This document shows, piece after piece, positions 35,080 through 45,633 of a stretch of 64,000 bases of DNA. The stretch covers positions 124,001-188,000 of the forward strand of contig MJGA01000016.1 of assembly GCA_001910725.1 (NCBI GenBank), in the 5' to 3' direction. The stretch is from Phanerodontia chrysosporium. Its lineage: Eukaryota > Basidiomycota > Agaricomycetes > Polyporales > Phanerochaetaceae. The translations under genes and the position numbers were made by a program. The stretch's first letter is position 1. Every line of letters begins with the position of its first letter. Below the pieces are notes generated by a model, which was given only the letters and a program-made list of their open reading frames with translations, searched no databases and was not told where the DNA came from.

Positions 35080-36307
35080 ATGTCTGCGCACCTGGCGACG
35101 CTCCCGTTCTCCGCCTCCGCCATGGTCTCCCTCAAGTCCTTCCGTCTCCTCGCCTGGTACCACCACGGCTATGTTCCCATCGGCACCCACCCCCAGAATC
35201 GCCTCACCAACCGCGTCATCGCTGCCGCCGCGCTCTTCTTCATCTTCTCCCTCGGCCTGAACCTGTACTTCATCATCAAACACTTGCTCCGCTTCACCAG
35301 CCCACTAGATGACTACCAGGAGCTGTAAGCCCCGCCTGGCTCTCCCTCAGCCGCATCTGACCGCATACATCCCACAGGAAACAATACCCGCTGGTCAACG
35401 ACACCCTCGTCCGCTCAAACATCCCACCGATGTCCAAGCACATGCACAGCGACAACGCCGTCGTCACCACCCTCTACACCGACGCGTACGCCCCTGCCGT
35501 CGCCACCCTCGGCCACTCCCTCCGCAAGGTCGACACCTCCGCCCGCCTCATCATGCTCTACATCCCCTCCCAGGTCTCCGCCAGCGCCCTCTGCCTCGCC
35601 GCCTCCTCCGGCTTCGTCCCCCATCCCGTCGCCCGCATCCCGCCGCCGGCCAACGGCTCCGGCATCGAGCCGCGCTTCGCGGACCAGTACACCAAGCTCA
35701 CCCTCTGGACGCTCGACGCGCTCCCGGAGCCCGTGCGCGCGCTCGTGTACGTCGACGCGGACGCACTCGTGCTCCGCAACTTTGACGAGCTCTTCGCCGC
35801 GCCCTGGGCCTTCGCCGCGGTGCCGGACGTGTACACGGACGCGCGCGGCTTCACGACGAGCTTCAACGCGGGCGTCATGCTCGTGCGCCCCGACAGCGCG
35901 CTCTTCGCCGCGATGCGCGCCGCGCTCCCCGCCGCCCGCTTCCCGCGCCGCATGGCCGAGCAGGCGTTCCTCAACCAGTTCTTCGCCACCGACGCGCTCC
36001 GCCTCCCGTACGCGTACAACGGGAACCTCGCCCTCAAGGAGCGCGCCCCCGCCGTCTGGCACGGCATCCGCACCGAGATGCGCATCATCCACTACACCCT
36101 CATCAAGCCCTTTGTGTCCAAGCACTGGGGCGCCGTCCCCTCGACCGCATGCAGCGCCGCGTCGACGAGGCTGCCCGCGCCAAGGGCGGCATGTTCCGCG
36201 AGGAAATGCTCCTCTGGGGGCGCATGTGGGAGGAGACCCGCACGGTGTACGCGCAACGCCTCGACGAGTGCCGTGGGCTCAAGAATTTCGGCAGTTACGA
36301 CTTTTAA
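35080..36307 (+). CDS. Glycogenin-like family 8 glycosyltransferase, type II membrane
   Basis: Met 35080 gives a short cytosolic tail (SAHLATLPFSASAMVSLKSF), one membrane helix (VIAAAALFFIFSLGLNLYFI) and, after one intron near 35326-35378, a lumenal GT8-like domain. It shows AVVTTLYTDAYAPAVATLGH, FADQYTKLTLWTLDALP, LVYVDADALVLRN (DxD metal/UDP-sugar site), GFTTSFNAGVMLVRP, MAEQAFLNQFF and MRIIHYTLIKPFVSKHW. This is the layout of fungal Golgi glycogenin-like transferases using UDP-sugars; acceptor unknown. The frame breaks at the C run 36137-36140, where one missing C would restore continuation to EEMLLWGRMWEETRTVY and the stop at 36307. About 385 residues. Confidence 0.85.
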
Positions 36308-36449
36308 TGGACTGCATGAACGACAATGTGGCATGGGTATTCATAGTGGTCATATAGTGTACATGTGTCGTATTCGCCTAAACATATAACATACGAATAA
36401 AATAACGATAGAGCCATAATCGTCATCGTCACGAACGCATGTACACGCC

Positions 36450-38932
36450 CTACTCGCGCCGCGCCAGACAGTTCTTGCACAGCTTCGTCACGCACTTGGT
36501 GCACCCCTGCTCATCACCTCCGTCAGCGGCCGACCGAGGAAGAGAAAGAAAAAGGGACATTTTCTACTCACGTAGATGACGACGTGCCGCCGCGAACACG
36601 CGTCGCACACCTCGCGCCGCAGGTCGACGCGCCACTCGTGCCGGCACGGGTAGCACTCCACGACGCGCAGCAGCCGGTCGACGTGTGCGTCCAGCATCGT
36701 CAGCCGGTGCGCCCCCACGGGCGTCAGCGGGCCCGCCTCCCGCGCGTCTGCCACCGTCGGTCTCGTCCCCGCACCTGGGCGCGCCCCCCGAGAAGGCGCC
36801 GCGGCGGACGGGTCGTACGTCACGCGGCGCGGCTGCGCGAACGCGCTCTGCGCCAGCGTCGCGGGCGCCGCGCTGTGCGGGTGTTGCGGGTGGTGCGGGT
36901 GGTGCCCCGCGGGGTGGTGGCAGGAGGACTGGCCGGCGGGGTGCCCCGCCGCCGGCGAGCGCGCCTCCGCGGGCATCGTCTCGTGCCGCCGCGCTCGCCG
37001 GTCGCGCTCGTGCGGTGCAGGCGGCGTGTGCGCCTGGACGTGGGCGTGTGCGTTGGCGTGGGCGTGGGCGTGTGCATGCGCGTGATGCGCAGTGCTGTGC
37101 TCGCGCGAGGCCGCGCGCCCCGGCACAGGCGGGAGCTCCGCAGGGGCCGTCGCGCGCCGTTGGGGCTTGCGCGGTACCGCCGGTGGCGACGGCGCCGTCG
37201 AGGGTGTCGCCGCGCGTGCGGGGACCGCCGGTGGGCTCGCACGCGGCGTCGGGCTATGGCGAGTTGGCGTCGGGCTGTGGCGGTTGGCGTCGAGCTTTCG
37301 CGGGTCGGCGGTACAGCGGGGGAGGGCGCGGTGCTTGCGCAGGCCGCAGCGGGGGCGCAGGGGCCGGGCGTGCTTGTGGGGCCGGCTGCGCGGGGCGGCG
37401 AGGCGGCGTGCCCACCTGGCTCGGGCGCTGCAGGCCTGGGGGCGTCCCTGGAACGGTGGTGCGTGGTGAGAACGTGCTGGACGGGGCGTATCCCCAATGG
37501 TCCGCCGCCCGGTCGTGCCGCGGGGCGGGCGCGGGGATGGGGATCGGGGCGGATGGTCCGGCGAGCATGGGCTGCGGCGCAGACGGCGCGATGAGCATGG
37601 GTTTCGGGGGCGGCGGAGGCGGTGGAGGCTTCGACCTGGGTTTCTCAGGCACCGACGGCGCAGGCTGTATGAGCTGGACTTGCGGTTTGGGCGGAGGTGG
37701 GGGCGGGGGCGGCTTCGACTTGGACTTGGGCGGGCTTGGAGCCGCGGCCAGCGCCGGAGGCGGCTTTGGGCTGTGAGGGAGCTTGTGGACAATGGTCGTC
37801 TTGTCGATCGACTGCAACGACGGCGTCGTCTTGACTGACGCGGGCGGCGAGGGTTTCCCCCGAGGAGCAGGACCCTTGTCAGGAGGCGCCGTCGCGGAAC
37901 CCTTGAGGCTCTGCGATATCTTGCGCGCGACAGCCAAGATGGGCGTCTTTGTGATGCTCTCGAGGCTCTGGAATGAAGACGTCTTCTTCACCTGCGCAGG
38001 CTTGGGGGCCAGAGGTAGGGGCGGAGGTCGTTTCTTGGGCTCCGGCTTGGCGGGGGCCTCGACCGTCGGCGCCTTCTGGCTCGATACAGATGATTTACGC
38101 GGCAGGTCCGGTCTGCACGCATGCAGGACGGCCTTCTTCACTTCTATCTTGCACCTGCTGCACGTCCGGGTGCCACATTCAGGCGCGGGGCACGTATAGA
38201 CGTGGTGTACGCCCTTTGCCTGCGGTCCCAGAAATCGGGCACACCCGGGTCTGGCGCAGTAGACGCGCTCCACTGTGCTATACTCAACGCTCTTCTGGGC
38301 ATAGAGCGTTGCGAGCGCCGAGTCCATGAGCGGCTCGAACGCCGTCCGTGGGATGGCTTGGTCACAACATCTCGGTGGAAAGAGCTTCTCGTTTGAGAGG
38401 CAGGCTCTGACCATCGAGACCAAGCAGGGCTTCTCAAAGTAGTGACCACATACTAGACGCACATAGTCACTTGTTATGATGGCCTTGCAAGCGACGCAGT
38501 CGCGCGGCTTCTTGAGGCAGCCATGTCTGAGGGCAATGTCAGAACTTGTAAGGAGGGTGTCGCAGTCATGACTTACATCGAGCGACGCAAGAATAGCCGC
38601 ACAGCCGAGCCGGGAACGTCTGGAGGTGGGCGGCGCTGTGGTTTCCTAGTGTCATCTCTCGCGTCCCTATTTACAATGTCAGGTCGTGAATGAGCTTCCT
38701 AAGAGCATAATACGGACAACTCTTGTATGCGGGACCAGCCCGCCTTCGAGGACGGCCTGAGCAGCGATGGTGTTGATTTGGACTTGTGTCGCAAGAGGAC
38801 TCTGTTGCCTGTATCGTCTACCTTCAGGTCTGCGAGGGCAGGAGTATCATCGTCTGCAAGCTGTAATGCAAGCTTTGCATTAAGAACAAAGGAATCTGAG
38901 GGGATCTCTCCACTCCAGCGGGAGTAGTCCAT
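36450..38932 (-). CDS. RING/IBR (RBR-like) protein with Pro/His-rich linker
   Basis: Start MDYSRWSGEIPSDSFVLNAK at 38932. After introns near 38640-38700 and 38530-38575, a RING1-like part follows (CLKKPRDCVACKAIITSD, RLVCGHYFEKPCL), then CCDQAIPRTAFEPL and an IBR part (RVYCARPGCARFLG, YTCPAPECGTRTCSRCK). RBR E3 ligases pass ubiquitin through a Cys in RING2. Here no normal RING2 follows. Instead there is a long Pro-rich linker with Ser-Leu motifs, a His-Ala repeat near 37040-37090, and a C-terminal cysteine cluster (ECYPCRHEW, CDACSRRHVVIY, GCTKCVTKLCKNC). The frame changes in the Pro-rich part near 37254-37325, probably from a lost base in a C run. E3 activity is inferred from the RING/IBR only. 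Confidence 0.75.
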
Positions 38933-39991
38933 CTCTGGAAGTCGGGTAAAATTCGTCTGGTGCGTGGGTGCCAATCAACTCTGAGGGATTAGGTCGTCGT
39001 GACTGGTACATAGAGGAACGGTGTGGGAAAGAGATGGTATTTGAAGGGCCAGCCTTGCGTAGGGTTGGGGGAACGAGAAAGGTTCAGCGCAAGACGGCGC
39101 CCACTGTATTTCTGCGTGTCGGGAGACAACACGTGGGGGCCGTGCGTAGGAAGCCTGGCTAGGGCAGCACCTCTCTACGTCCTGACGAATGACCATCACG
39201 AGGGCATGGCAATCTACAGGCCTTCAGCGCGATTGGGGCATGGAGTGAGCAATCCCGCCTGCATGTTAATACTATCGGTAAGAGGCTTACTTGCAATTAA
39301 TTGGCTCCTGGTTATGCGCGAGCAATCGACGGGGTACTCTCTTAACCTTGATCACAACGGGCGGTGCTGCCATCGACGAGGGCGACATTGTCTGCTCAAG
39401 GCTTCAACGGACTTCAACGGACTCCAGGGAGTAGCGGAAATGGACGACATGCCTACCTCGAGAAGTCCCAGGGCCCTGCAAGGTTTTCTAAGGGCGTGTA
39501 TCACGCAAATCACCTCACACAGGGCTTCTGCTCCTATCGCTCAGGACTTCGCGATGTATTCTCGCGCGTACAGAGGCACAGGGCCGTTGGGTATCGCAGG
39601 TGGGTTTCACAGGACACCGTTAGCGAGACGAGCTTGACGTGTAGCAAGATATGCCTCCGCTGCAGGTGCGACGCCGAGGGAGCCGACATGCGCGCACCTC
39701 GCGCTGCGCAGCTGTATATGGACATCGCTGTGGAACACACACGAAAACCACGTTTGCCATCGAGTTTCTAGTGCTGCACGCCGTGCGCAAGATGGGGGAC
39801 AAGGAGAAGATGGCGGCCGGCATGTGTCTCGGGCCTCGGCTGATGGGGCGGAATTGTTTGCGCGGAGCAAACACGGCGCTGGCGGTCACGGCGTCGAGAA
39901 AGACAAACCTTCTCAGTAGTCCCTGCCAGAGCCTTCCCTGATTCCCCGCCTGGGTCTTTCCTCGTCTCTCCTTTCGACCTCTCTTTGCGCG
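38933..39991. other. Intergenic stretch, 1.06 kb
   Basis: Open frames on both strands, but no family, no conserved splice pattern and no repeat was recognised. The last 30 bases before 39992 are CT-rich, as expected for a leader. Confidence 0.4.
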
Positions 39992-40757
39992 ATGATCTCT
40001 CCCCGCTTGGCCGTCACTGCGACTCTCGCCGCGCTCGCTTCCACCGTCGCGGCTGACCTTCGAATCCTCGCCCCTGGAGGACCAGATCTGTGGTGGGGTG
40101 CGTGCATCTAGAGCCTCCGTCGTCAAGCGCAGCCTGCTCATGCTAATACCCGCTTATTGCAGTCGCGAATTCGATCAACAACATTGTCTGGACTTGCCAT
40201 GAGAACACCCAGTACTCGAACTTCACCGTTCTGTGAGCTACACACCTTATCTCCACCCCCTCGCATCCTCTCACTACCATTGGCGATAGCGTTGGCAACA
40301 CCAACCCGTCCATCCTTGTCCAGCCTCAGCCCATCATCTCCATCCAGTACAACTACGACTGCTCCAAGACCCTCACGCAACAACAGGAATCCTACAGCGC
40401 TGGCGACGGCTACTTCATTCAGTTTGCGAATCCCTTGAACAACACCGATGTACGCGCACTTTGCCAAGTATCGTCTGAATGACTACTCACGTCGGTATCC
40501 AGGTGTGGGCCCAGTCTCAACCCTTCGAGATCAAGCCTGTCGGTTCCGTCTATCCCGCCACGTCTGCCACACCAACGGAGGGCGGCTCCTCTGCGACCGG
40601 CTCCGCTTCCGGCTCTGGCTCTGGCTCTCCCACTGGTAGCGGTAGCGGTGCCGCTGCTCAGACCAGCAAGCCGGCCAACGGTGCTTCGGGCATGAGCGGC
40701 TCGATTGCTTCTGTTGCCGCTGCTGCCGCCGGTGTTCTCGGCCTCATGTTTGCTTAA
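39992..40757 (+). CDS. Kre9/Knh1-like GPI-anchored secreted protein
   Basis: Met 39992 starts a signal peptide (SPRLAVTATLAALASTVAA). The next part, DLRILAPGG, then VANSINNIVWTCHENTQYS, VGNTNPSILVQPQPIIS and YDCSKTLTQQQ, matches the Ser/Thr-rich Kre9/Knh1-type Ig-like domain. A low-complexity Gly/Ser/Thr tail follows (SASGSGSGSPTGSGSGAAA) and ends in a hydrophobic tail (ASVAAAAAGVLGLMFA), a likely GPI-attachment signal. Three introns (near 40099-40162, 40231-40285 and 40449-40501) follow GT..AG. About 200 residues. Probably cell-wall or membrane located; beta-1,6-glucan work is known for yeast Kre9, not shown here. Confidence 0.85.
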
Positions 40758-41083
40758 GACTCTCCCAACTGACATAGTAGGGACACCTCAAGTCGGACTC
40801 TGTTTCTTTTGTACTCTTGCCCAGGATTCTTCTTCTCTGTCTCAGGGGCACGAGGACTGTCAGAGGTCCTAGACCTCTTACGGTCCTGGTGGTCTGCTTT
40901 ACTCGTCATCTCGAGTTGTTCTCTCCACGATTGATACTGTAATTACGCTCTTTTTAAACACGCTCATTGTTTCGATACTTCACCTCATGATGAAGCTTCC
41001 AGTAGTCAAGGAAGGGAGGTGCTTGGTCGCCATGTTCGCATGACGACCTTTGGTCATATACAAAGTGCAATGCCTAATAATCG
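40758..41083. other. Spacer between Kre9-like gene and tRNA-His
   Basis: It contains the 3' region of the Kre9-like gene and the upstream region of the tRNA gene. Nothing else is seen. Confidence 0.4.
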
Positions 41084-41165
41084 GTCCTTGTCGATTAGTG
41101 GTTAGATCGTCACGTTGTGGTAACACGATTCCGTGAAGACGGAGGCTCGAATCCTCCCTGGGACA
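41084..41165 (+). tRNA. tRNA-His (GTG) with 10-nt intron
   Basis: The sequence folds as a tRNA with acceptor stem 41084-41090 / 41158-41164 (one T-T mismatch at pair 6-67), D arm GATT..GATC, anticodon stem TCACG/CGTGA and T arm GGAGG-CTCGAAT-CCTCC. The loop after TT reads GTG (41117-41119), the His anticodon. A 10-nt insertion (41121-41130) sits one base 3' of the anticodon, the usual place of tRNA introns. Mature length is 72 nt plus CCA and the added G-1. A run of seven T at 41169-41175 is a Pol III terminator. B-box-like GGCTCGAATCC lies at 41144-41154. Confidence 0.85.
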
Positions 41166-41168
41166 TTC

Positions 41169-41175
41169 TTTTTTT
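41169..41175 (+). terminator. Pol III terminator of tRNA-His
   Basis: Seven T residues start three bases after the discriminator base, a standard Pol III stop. Confidence 0.85.
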
Positions 41176-41390
41176 CCTTTTCGCTACTTTCAAGCACTGC
41201 ACAATGGAGCAACCTGCAACTCGTCGGTAGCCTAGGTGTACTACACACCATGCTCTTGAGGACTGGATCCAATCTCCACTGACGCTTGCATCAGTCTCGA
41301 GCTGAGGTAGGAGCCGGTCTACTATCTGACACAGGCTGGTGCACACAGCATCCATATTCGAGATTTTGCTACAGGGTATACACTAGACTA

Positions 41391-43119
41391 CTAGGGGTAT
41401 TGTTTTTGCTTCCCTATACTGTGCATTTCGTACTCTTGGCTCGTGGCACCTGTGGTACCACTGCTTTCTCCACGAGTATACGAGCTCCATAGCGAGTCGC
41501 CGACAACGTGTGCGCTGTTGGCGTGTATTCCTGCGGTGCCGATGCCCGACGTGAAGAGCATGTTCGTCGACATGACGCTTCCGAACTCCGTCGTTGTCGC
41601 GTCGTAGTTGCGCGGCCGGTCGGTCGCCGAGCGATGCAGGTTGAGCATGAGGCGCGACATCATCGAGACGGACATGCTGCTCGGCCGAAGGGTGAGCGGA
41701 GTTTCGTGAGGGAAATGTAAAGGACCCACTTGCTCGCAAATGTCGATAGGCATCCGCGGAGCGCGGGCTATAGGATGGCAGCGTCAGGAGATACTGAACC
41801 TACCAGTCCTGCAGGTACTTTGACATACCGGAGAAAACTAGATAGATTGGATTAGAATATACCCAAACAGAGGCTTACAAGGCACGTACGTAGAACGTCA
41901 GGGTGTTTGAACATTGAGCACACGCCATGACACTGGACCCAATCAGATCCTGCACGACAAGCTGTGGGACATTCAACGGCTCACCCAAAGTATAACGCCC
42001 CTGATGCATGATCAGCCGGGGATGTTGAGGAAGTAGCAACGCTGTTATTGCACTCACCGTCTCTGAGTATTAGGCTGACGAGGTCGTTCCGCCCGCCGCT
42101 GTACTGCCCGCGGTTTTTGACCGACTTGAAGAACGTCAAGGAGAAGATGAGCAGGTCCCATATGAACAGCGCCTCCCATGCGACCGCAATGTGTATCGCT
42201 CTGCAAGACAGGGCTCAGTCGCCAACATCGAGGGGAATGTGGAGACGACGTACGAGATTCGCGAAGATGCGGCATGGCACCCTTGGGCGAGCGTATACGT
42301 CGACTTTTGGCCGATGACGGCCCACTACAAGGACGGCGCGGCACATCAGAGAAGCCGCGTCTCGGCAGAGGCACCACACACGCACGATAGAAAGAGCCAA
42401 GAGAACGGTTGCCACAGAGAATATAAGGACCGTGACCCTGTGGTCTCGCCCGTAGAGCGCAAACGTCCGCAGGAACTGAATGGCTGCAGCGGACGGTCAG
42501 AATGATTGGCTGCCTGAAGGTAGAATGCGGAACAAGTGCCTTACCCGCAACAATGACTTGCGCGACGATCAAGCTTAGCTGTCGGTAGAAGGCGTAGTGT
42601 GCGCAGCTGTTTGCTCTTAGATTCAGTCGGTTTAGAGGGAATGAGATAAGACCGACCTCTGGGTGAAAGCGTCATTAGTCGGCTGCGTACTACGACTGTT
42701 GCTTGGGAGCTTACCTCGGTGGTTTTGAAGGTGAAGAAGTTGCCAATAGTGATGGCTATATTCTGGGAAATGACTCAACGCGACCCGAAGGACAGAGATA
42801 GTTAGTCGAGGTAGGACTTACAGAAAGGAATGCAAAGTAGCGATTGACAAGGAACAGGACGGAGGCACCTGTGCCTGGGCTTCTCCATACACGCCAGTAT
42901 TCGTCGTCGAATGTGATCGCGTGGTCATAGTAAAGGATAACTACGAGATTGAAGTCAGTGAATCGGTACAGAAGTTAAATGATGACGCATACCGATACCG
43001 AGGAGGTGAAGGTAATTGTGCAGGTATCTACGCGGCCACGTGTTTCAGTAACGCGGCGAGCTGGACGACAGCAGCGTGAGACCTTACACTTGGGAGAGAG
43101 GTATCGGATCGTCATCCAT
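41391..43119 (-). CDS. DUF6533 seven-helix membrane protein 2
   Basis: Joined exons start MDDDPIPLSQVYLHNYLHLL at 43119, then VILYYDHAITFDDEYWRVW, GASVLFLVNRYFAFLS, IAITIGNFFTFKTTES, FLRTFALYGRDHRVT, WEALFIWDLLIFSLTFFKS, VMACAQCSNTLTFYFSG and MSVSMMSRLMLNLHRSATD. It matches DUF6533 protein 1 helix by helix and shares the phrase SVSMMSRLMLNLHRS. The C-terminal tail is hydrophilic with many Ser, Thr and Gly. Nine or so short introns are required, all with GT..AG ends. Function unknown; a plasma-membrane receptor-like role is only a guess from topology. It probably arose by family duplication within the clade. Confidence 0.83.
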
Positions 43120-44494
43120 GATCTCACGGCGTCGCTAGGCTTATGAGCACGCTGCTCGGGCTCGCATGCTGCAGCGTGCACCGCGCAAGGGAAAAGGCAA
43201 GAAACAAAGCGGGCGTTGCGCAGTACGGCGCTGTCATCATCCTTATATTCTTCACGTGTGGGGGAGGAGCCCGCTGCCGCCGGCAATGTGAAACCCTGCG
43301 TCGGCGATTAACGCGTCGTGCATTCGAAGCGGGGCTTGAGGCCACCGTCTGGAAGACGGCATGGACGCGGGGATCAGCTTCGGTTCGCGTTTACTGCCCA
43401 CTCCAGAAGTTCCGCGGCGGCCTCTCACGGTAGACTGCAGCACACCTTCTCCCGAATCGCTCTAGACTGCAGTGGGTGGTGCGTAGCTACGCTAGGATGT
43501 CGCTAGGCTTGCGGTACATAGCACGTTAAGCTGGTCAGTTGCACGATAGGAGCTCGAAGGTTTGACGGGCCAACGTCAATCAGGTTTCCATGCTCAGAGG
43601 CAGTTTCGAGCTTCCAAGCATCGCCAGTCGGCGACTTAGGTAACAGAAGCATAAGGTCAGAAGGAGCTTGCATTCTGTTCGTGCTGCGGGCGGACCGAGT
43701 TGCGGCAATGCAAACCATAGGCATTGCAAAGGGAGATGCGGTGACGAGCGACAAGCACCAGAGTACTACCACCGAAGCCGCAGGGACAACATTGCATAAT
43801 GAGGAGCAGTGCAAACGGAGATAGACTGCAAGCAGCATGGGCACATCACTTCCACATTAGCTCGCCATAGAGATTAGGAACGAGCTGTGCAAGCAAAACC
43901 TTGCCTTCGGACGGCGAGTTCGCTTCGGCCGGCCGGGTGGGTCTGTGGCCAGCCTGCCACATGCAAGAAGATTTTGCGAGGCATGGGCGACCTCCGGGGA
44001 GCCGCCAGCGAACCGGGACCGCTGGCAAACTGGCAGCAGACTCTCATGGTCGTCGTCGTTCCTTGTGATGGACGCCGGTGGACTGTGTGGGCCTGGAGGA
44101 TCCCACGACGGCTCCACACGTCCAGGAGGGTCTGTGGAAGGACGTCGGAAGGAAGAGCGAGCAGTGAGGGTACGTACGGTGCGAACCGGCAGAAACCACG
44201 CATCAATTGGGCCCTCTGGAGGAGCACACAGTCGCACAGCCCTTGCATTTCGACCCCTCTCGAGGCCTGGACGAACGTGTTCCGACGCCGACCGCTGCTC
44301 GTCATGGTGCGCAAACAACCTGGGAAAGCGTGACCTCCGTAACAGATCCGGATGGATTGTCACGCGCGGTTAGATAATCCAATTTTGATTTTTATGGCTG
44401 ATGTGCTCTGATCGGCAGTACCCGCCCACTTTAAGACTGCACCAACTGCATAGCGCCTCTCCCATCCTCTCCTTTCTCTGTAACCGTCATCACC
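43120..44494. other. Intergenic stretch, 1.37 kb
   Basis: No gene, tRNA or repeat was recognised. Some open frames of 100-170 codons exist but have no family features. The last 40 bases are CT-rich and form the leader of the cyclophilin gene. Confidence 0.4.
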
Positions 44495-45194
44495 ATGTCT
44501 AACGTCTTCGTAAGTGTCTCGTTTTCACCGCCGCTTGCGACGCGCTTTCTCCCTCTGTCCCCGCAAGCTCGGCCCCAGAACCCGTCTGACGCGCTTTCTG
44601 CATACAGTTCGACATCACCATTGGTGGCCAGCCCGCCGGCCGCATCGTCTTCAAGCTCCGTGACGACGTTGTGCCCAAGACTGCGCGCAACTTCCGTGAG
44701 CTCGCCACCGGCCAGCACGGCTTTGGCTACCAGGGCTCTGCCTTCCACCGTATCATCCCCCAGGTATGTCTCCCTGCGCCCGACCTATTAGCCGGAGATC
44801 GCTAAACTTTGGGGTCTGCGCAGTTCATGCTTCAGGGTGGTGACTTCACTCGCGGCAACGGCACTGGCGGCAAGTCCATCTACGGCGAGAAGTTCGAGGA
44901 TGAGAACTTTGTCCTCAAGCACGACCGCCCCGGTCTCCTCTCCATGGCGAACGCCGGCCGCAACACCAACGGCTCGCAGTTCTTCATCACCACCGTTGTC
45001 ACCAACTGGCTCGACGGCAACCACGTCGTCTTCGGTACGTCACCCTCTCCGCGCGCTGACATCCCATGGTACTGACACTGTCCCCAGGTGAGGTCATTGA
45101 GGGTATGGACGTCGTCAAGAAGATCGAGTCGTACGGCTCTGCTTCTGGCAAGCCCTCGCAGCCTGTCGTCATCGCCAAGAGCGGTACCTTGTAA
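44495..45194 (+). CDS. Cyclophilin A-type peptidyl-prolyl isomerase
   Basis: Small cytosolic cis-trans prolyl isomerase, the target of cyclosporin A in fungi. Exons: MSNVF, then [111 protein letters not shown] and a short end. The catalytic Arg and Phe (FHRIIPQFM), the Gln/Gly of LQGGDF, and the cyclosporin-contact Trp (NWLDG) are present. About 162 residues with no signal peptide. Three introns near 44513-44608, 44764-44822 and 45036-45087 with GT..AG ends. Confidence 0.97.
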
Positions 45195-45633
45195 ACTGGG
45201 ACATTCAGAGAAAGAAAATATGTATTATGAGACGGATGGCACGGCTGTATAACACTTAAAGCAATACACTTGGCTTAGTGTGGTCGCAGACGCAACCTTA
45301 GAGGACCCTGTACGAGACCCTGAGAGTTTGGACAATGCAGAACTTCCTCGACGACGGTTCCTAGACTTCTCGATTTCGTGCAGGTATTGTCCGCGTTCAT
45401 CTCCGCCCTATGGGATCGCGTGGATTCGTACGCGTGGCTCGCGATCTAGCAATACAGACGCGATATAGACACCCGGTCGCGCGATAGCGCTTTGCCCTTA
45501 CTCACGACCATGCACCTACGAAACACCTCGAACCCGCGTCCGATGGCAGCCTTCTTCGTTCCAGCGACGGCAGTGCGATAGCGTTCTTGCTCAGGGCTTC
45601 TCTTGAGTTTCCATCCCGCCAGGACCAGCCCAG
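45195..45633. other. Spacer between cyclophilin and permease genes
   Basis: No gene is seen in 439 bp; it should contain the cyclophilin 3' end and the permease promoter. Confidence 0.4.

Noticed and set aside
38933..38974. Upstream start for the RING/IBR gene
   Set aside because: The triplet at 38974 on the minus strand is TTG; ATG at 38932 is preferred.
43503..43844. Hydrophobic-looking minus-strand ORF of 113 codons
   Set aside because: Isolated, no homologous pattern, no supporting splice or start context.
43857..44363. 168-codon minus-strand ORF
   Set aside because: Random-looking composition; plus-strand frames of similar length overlap it.
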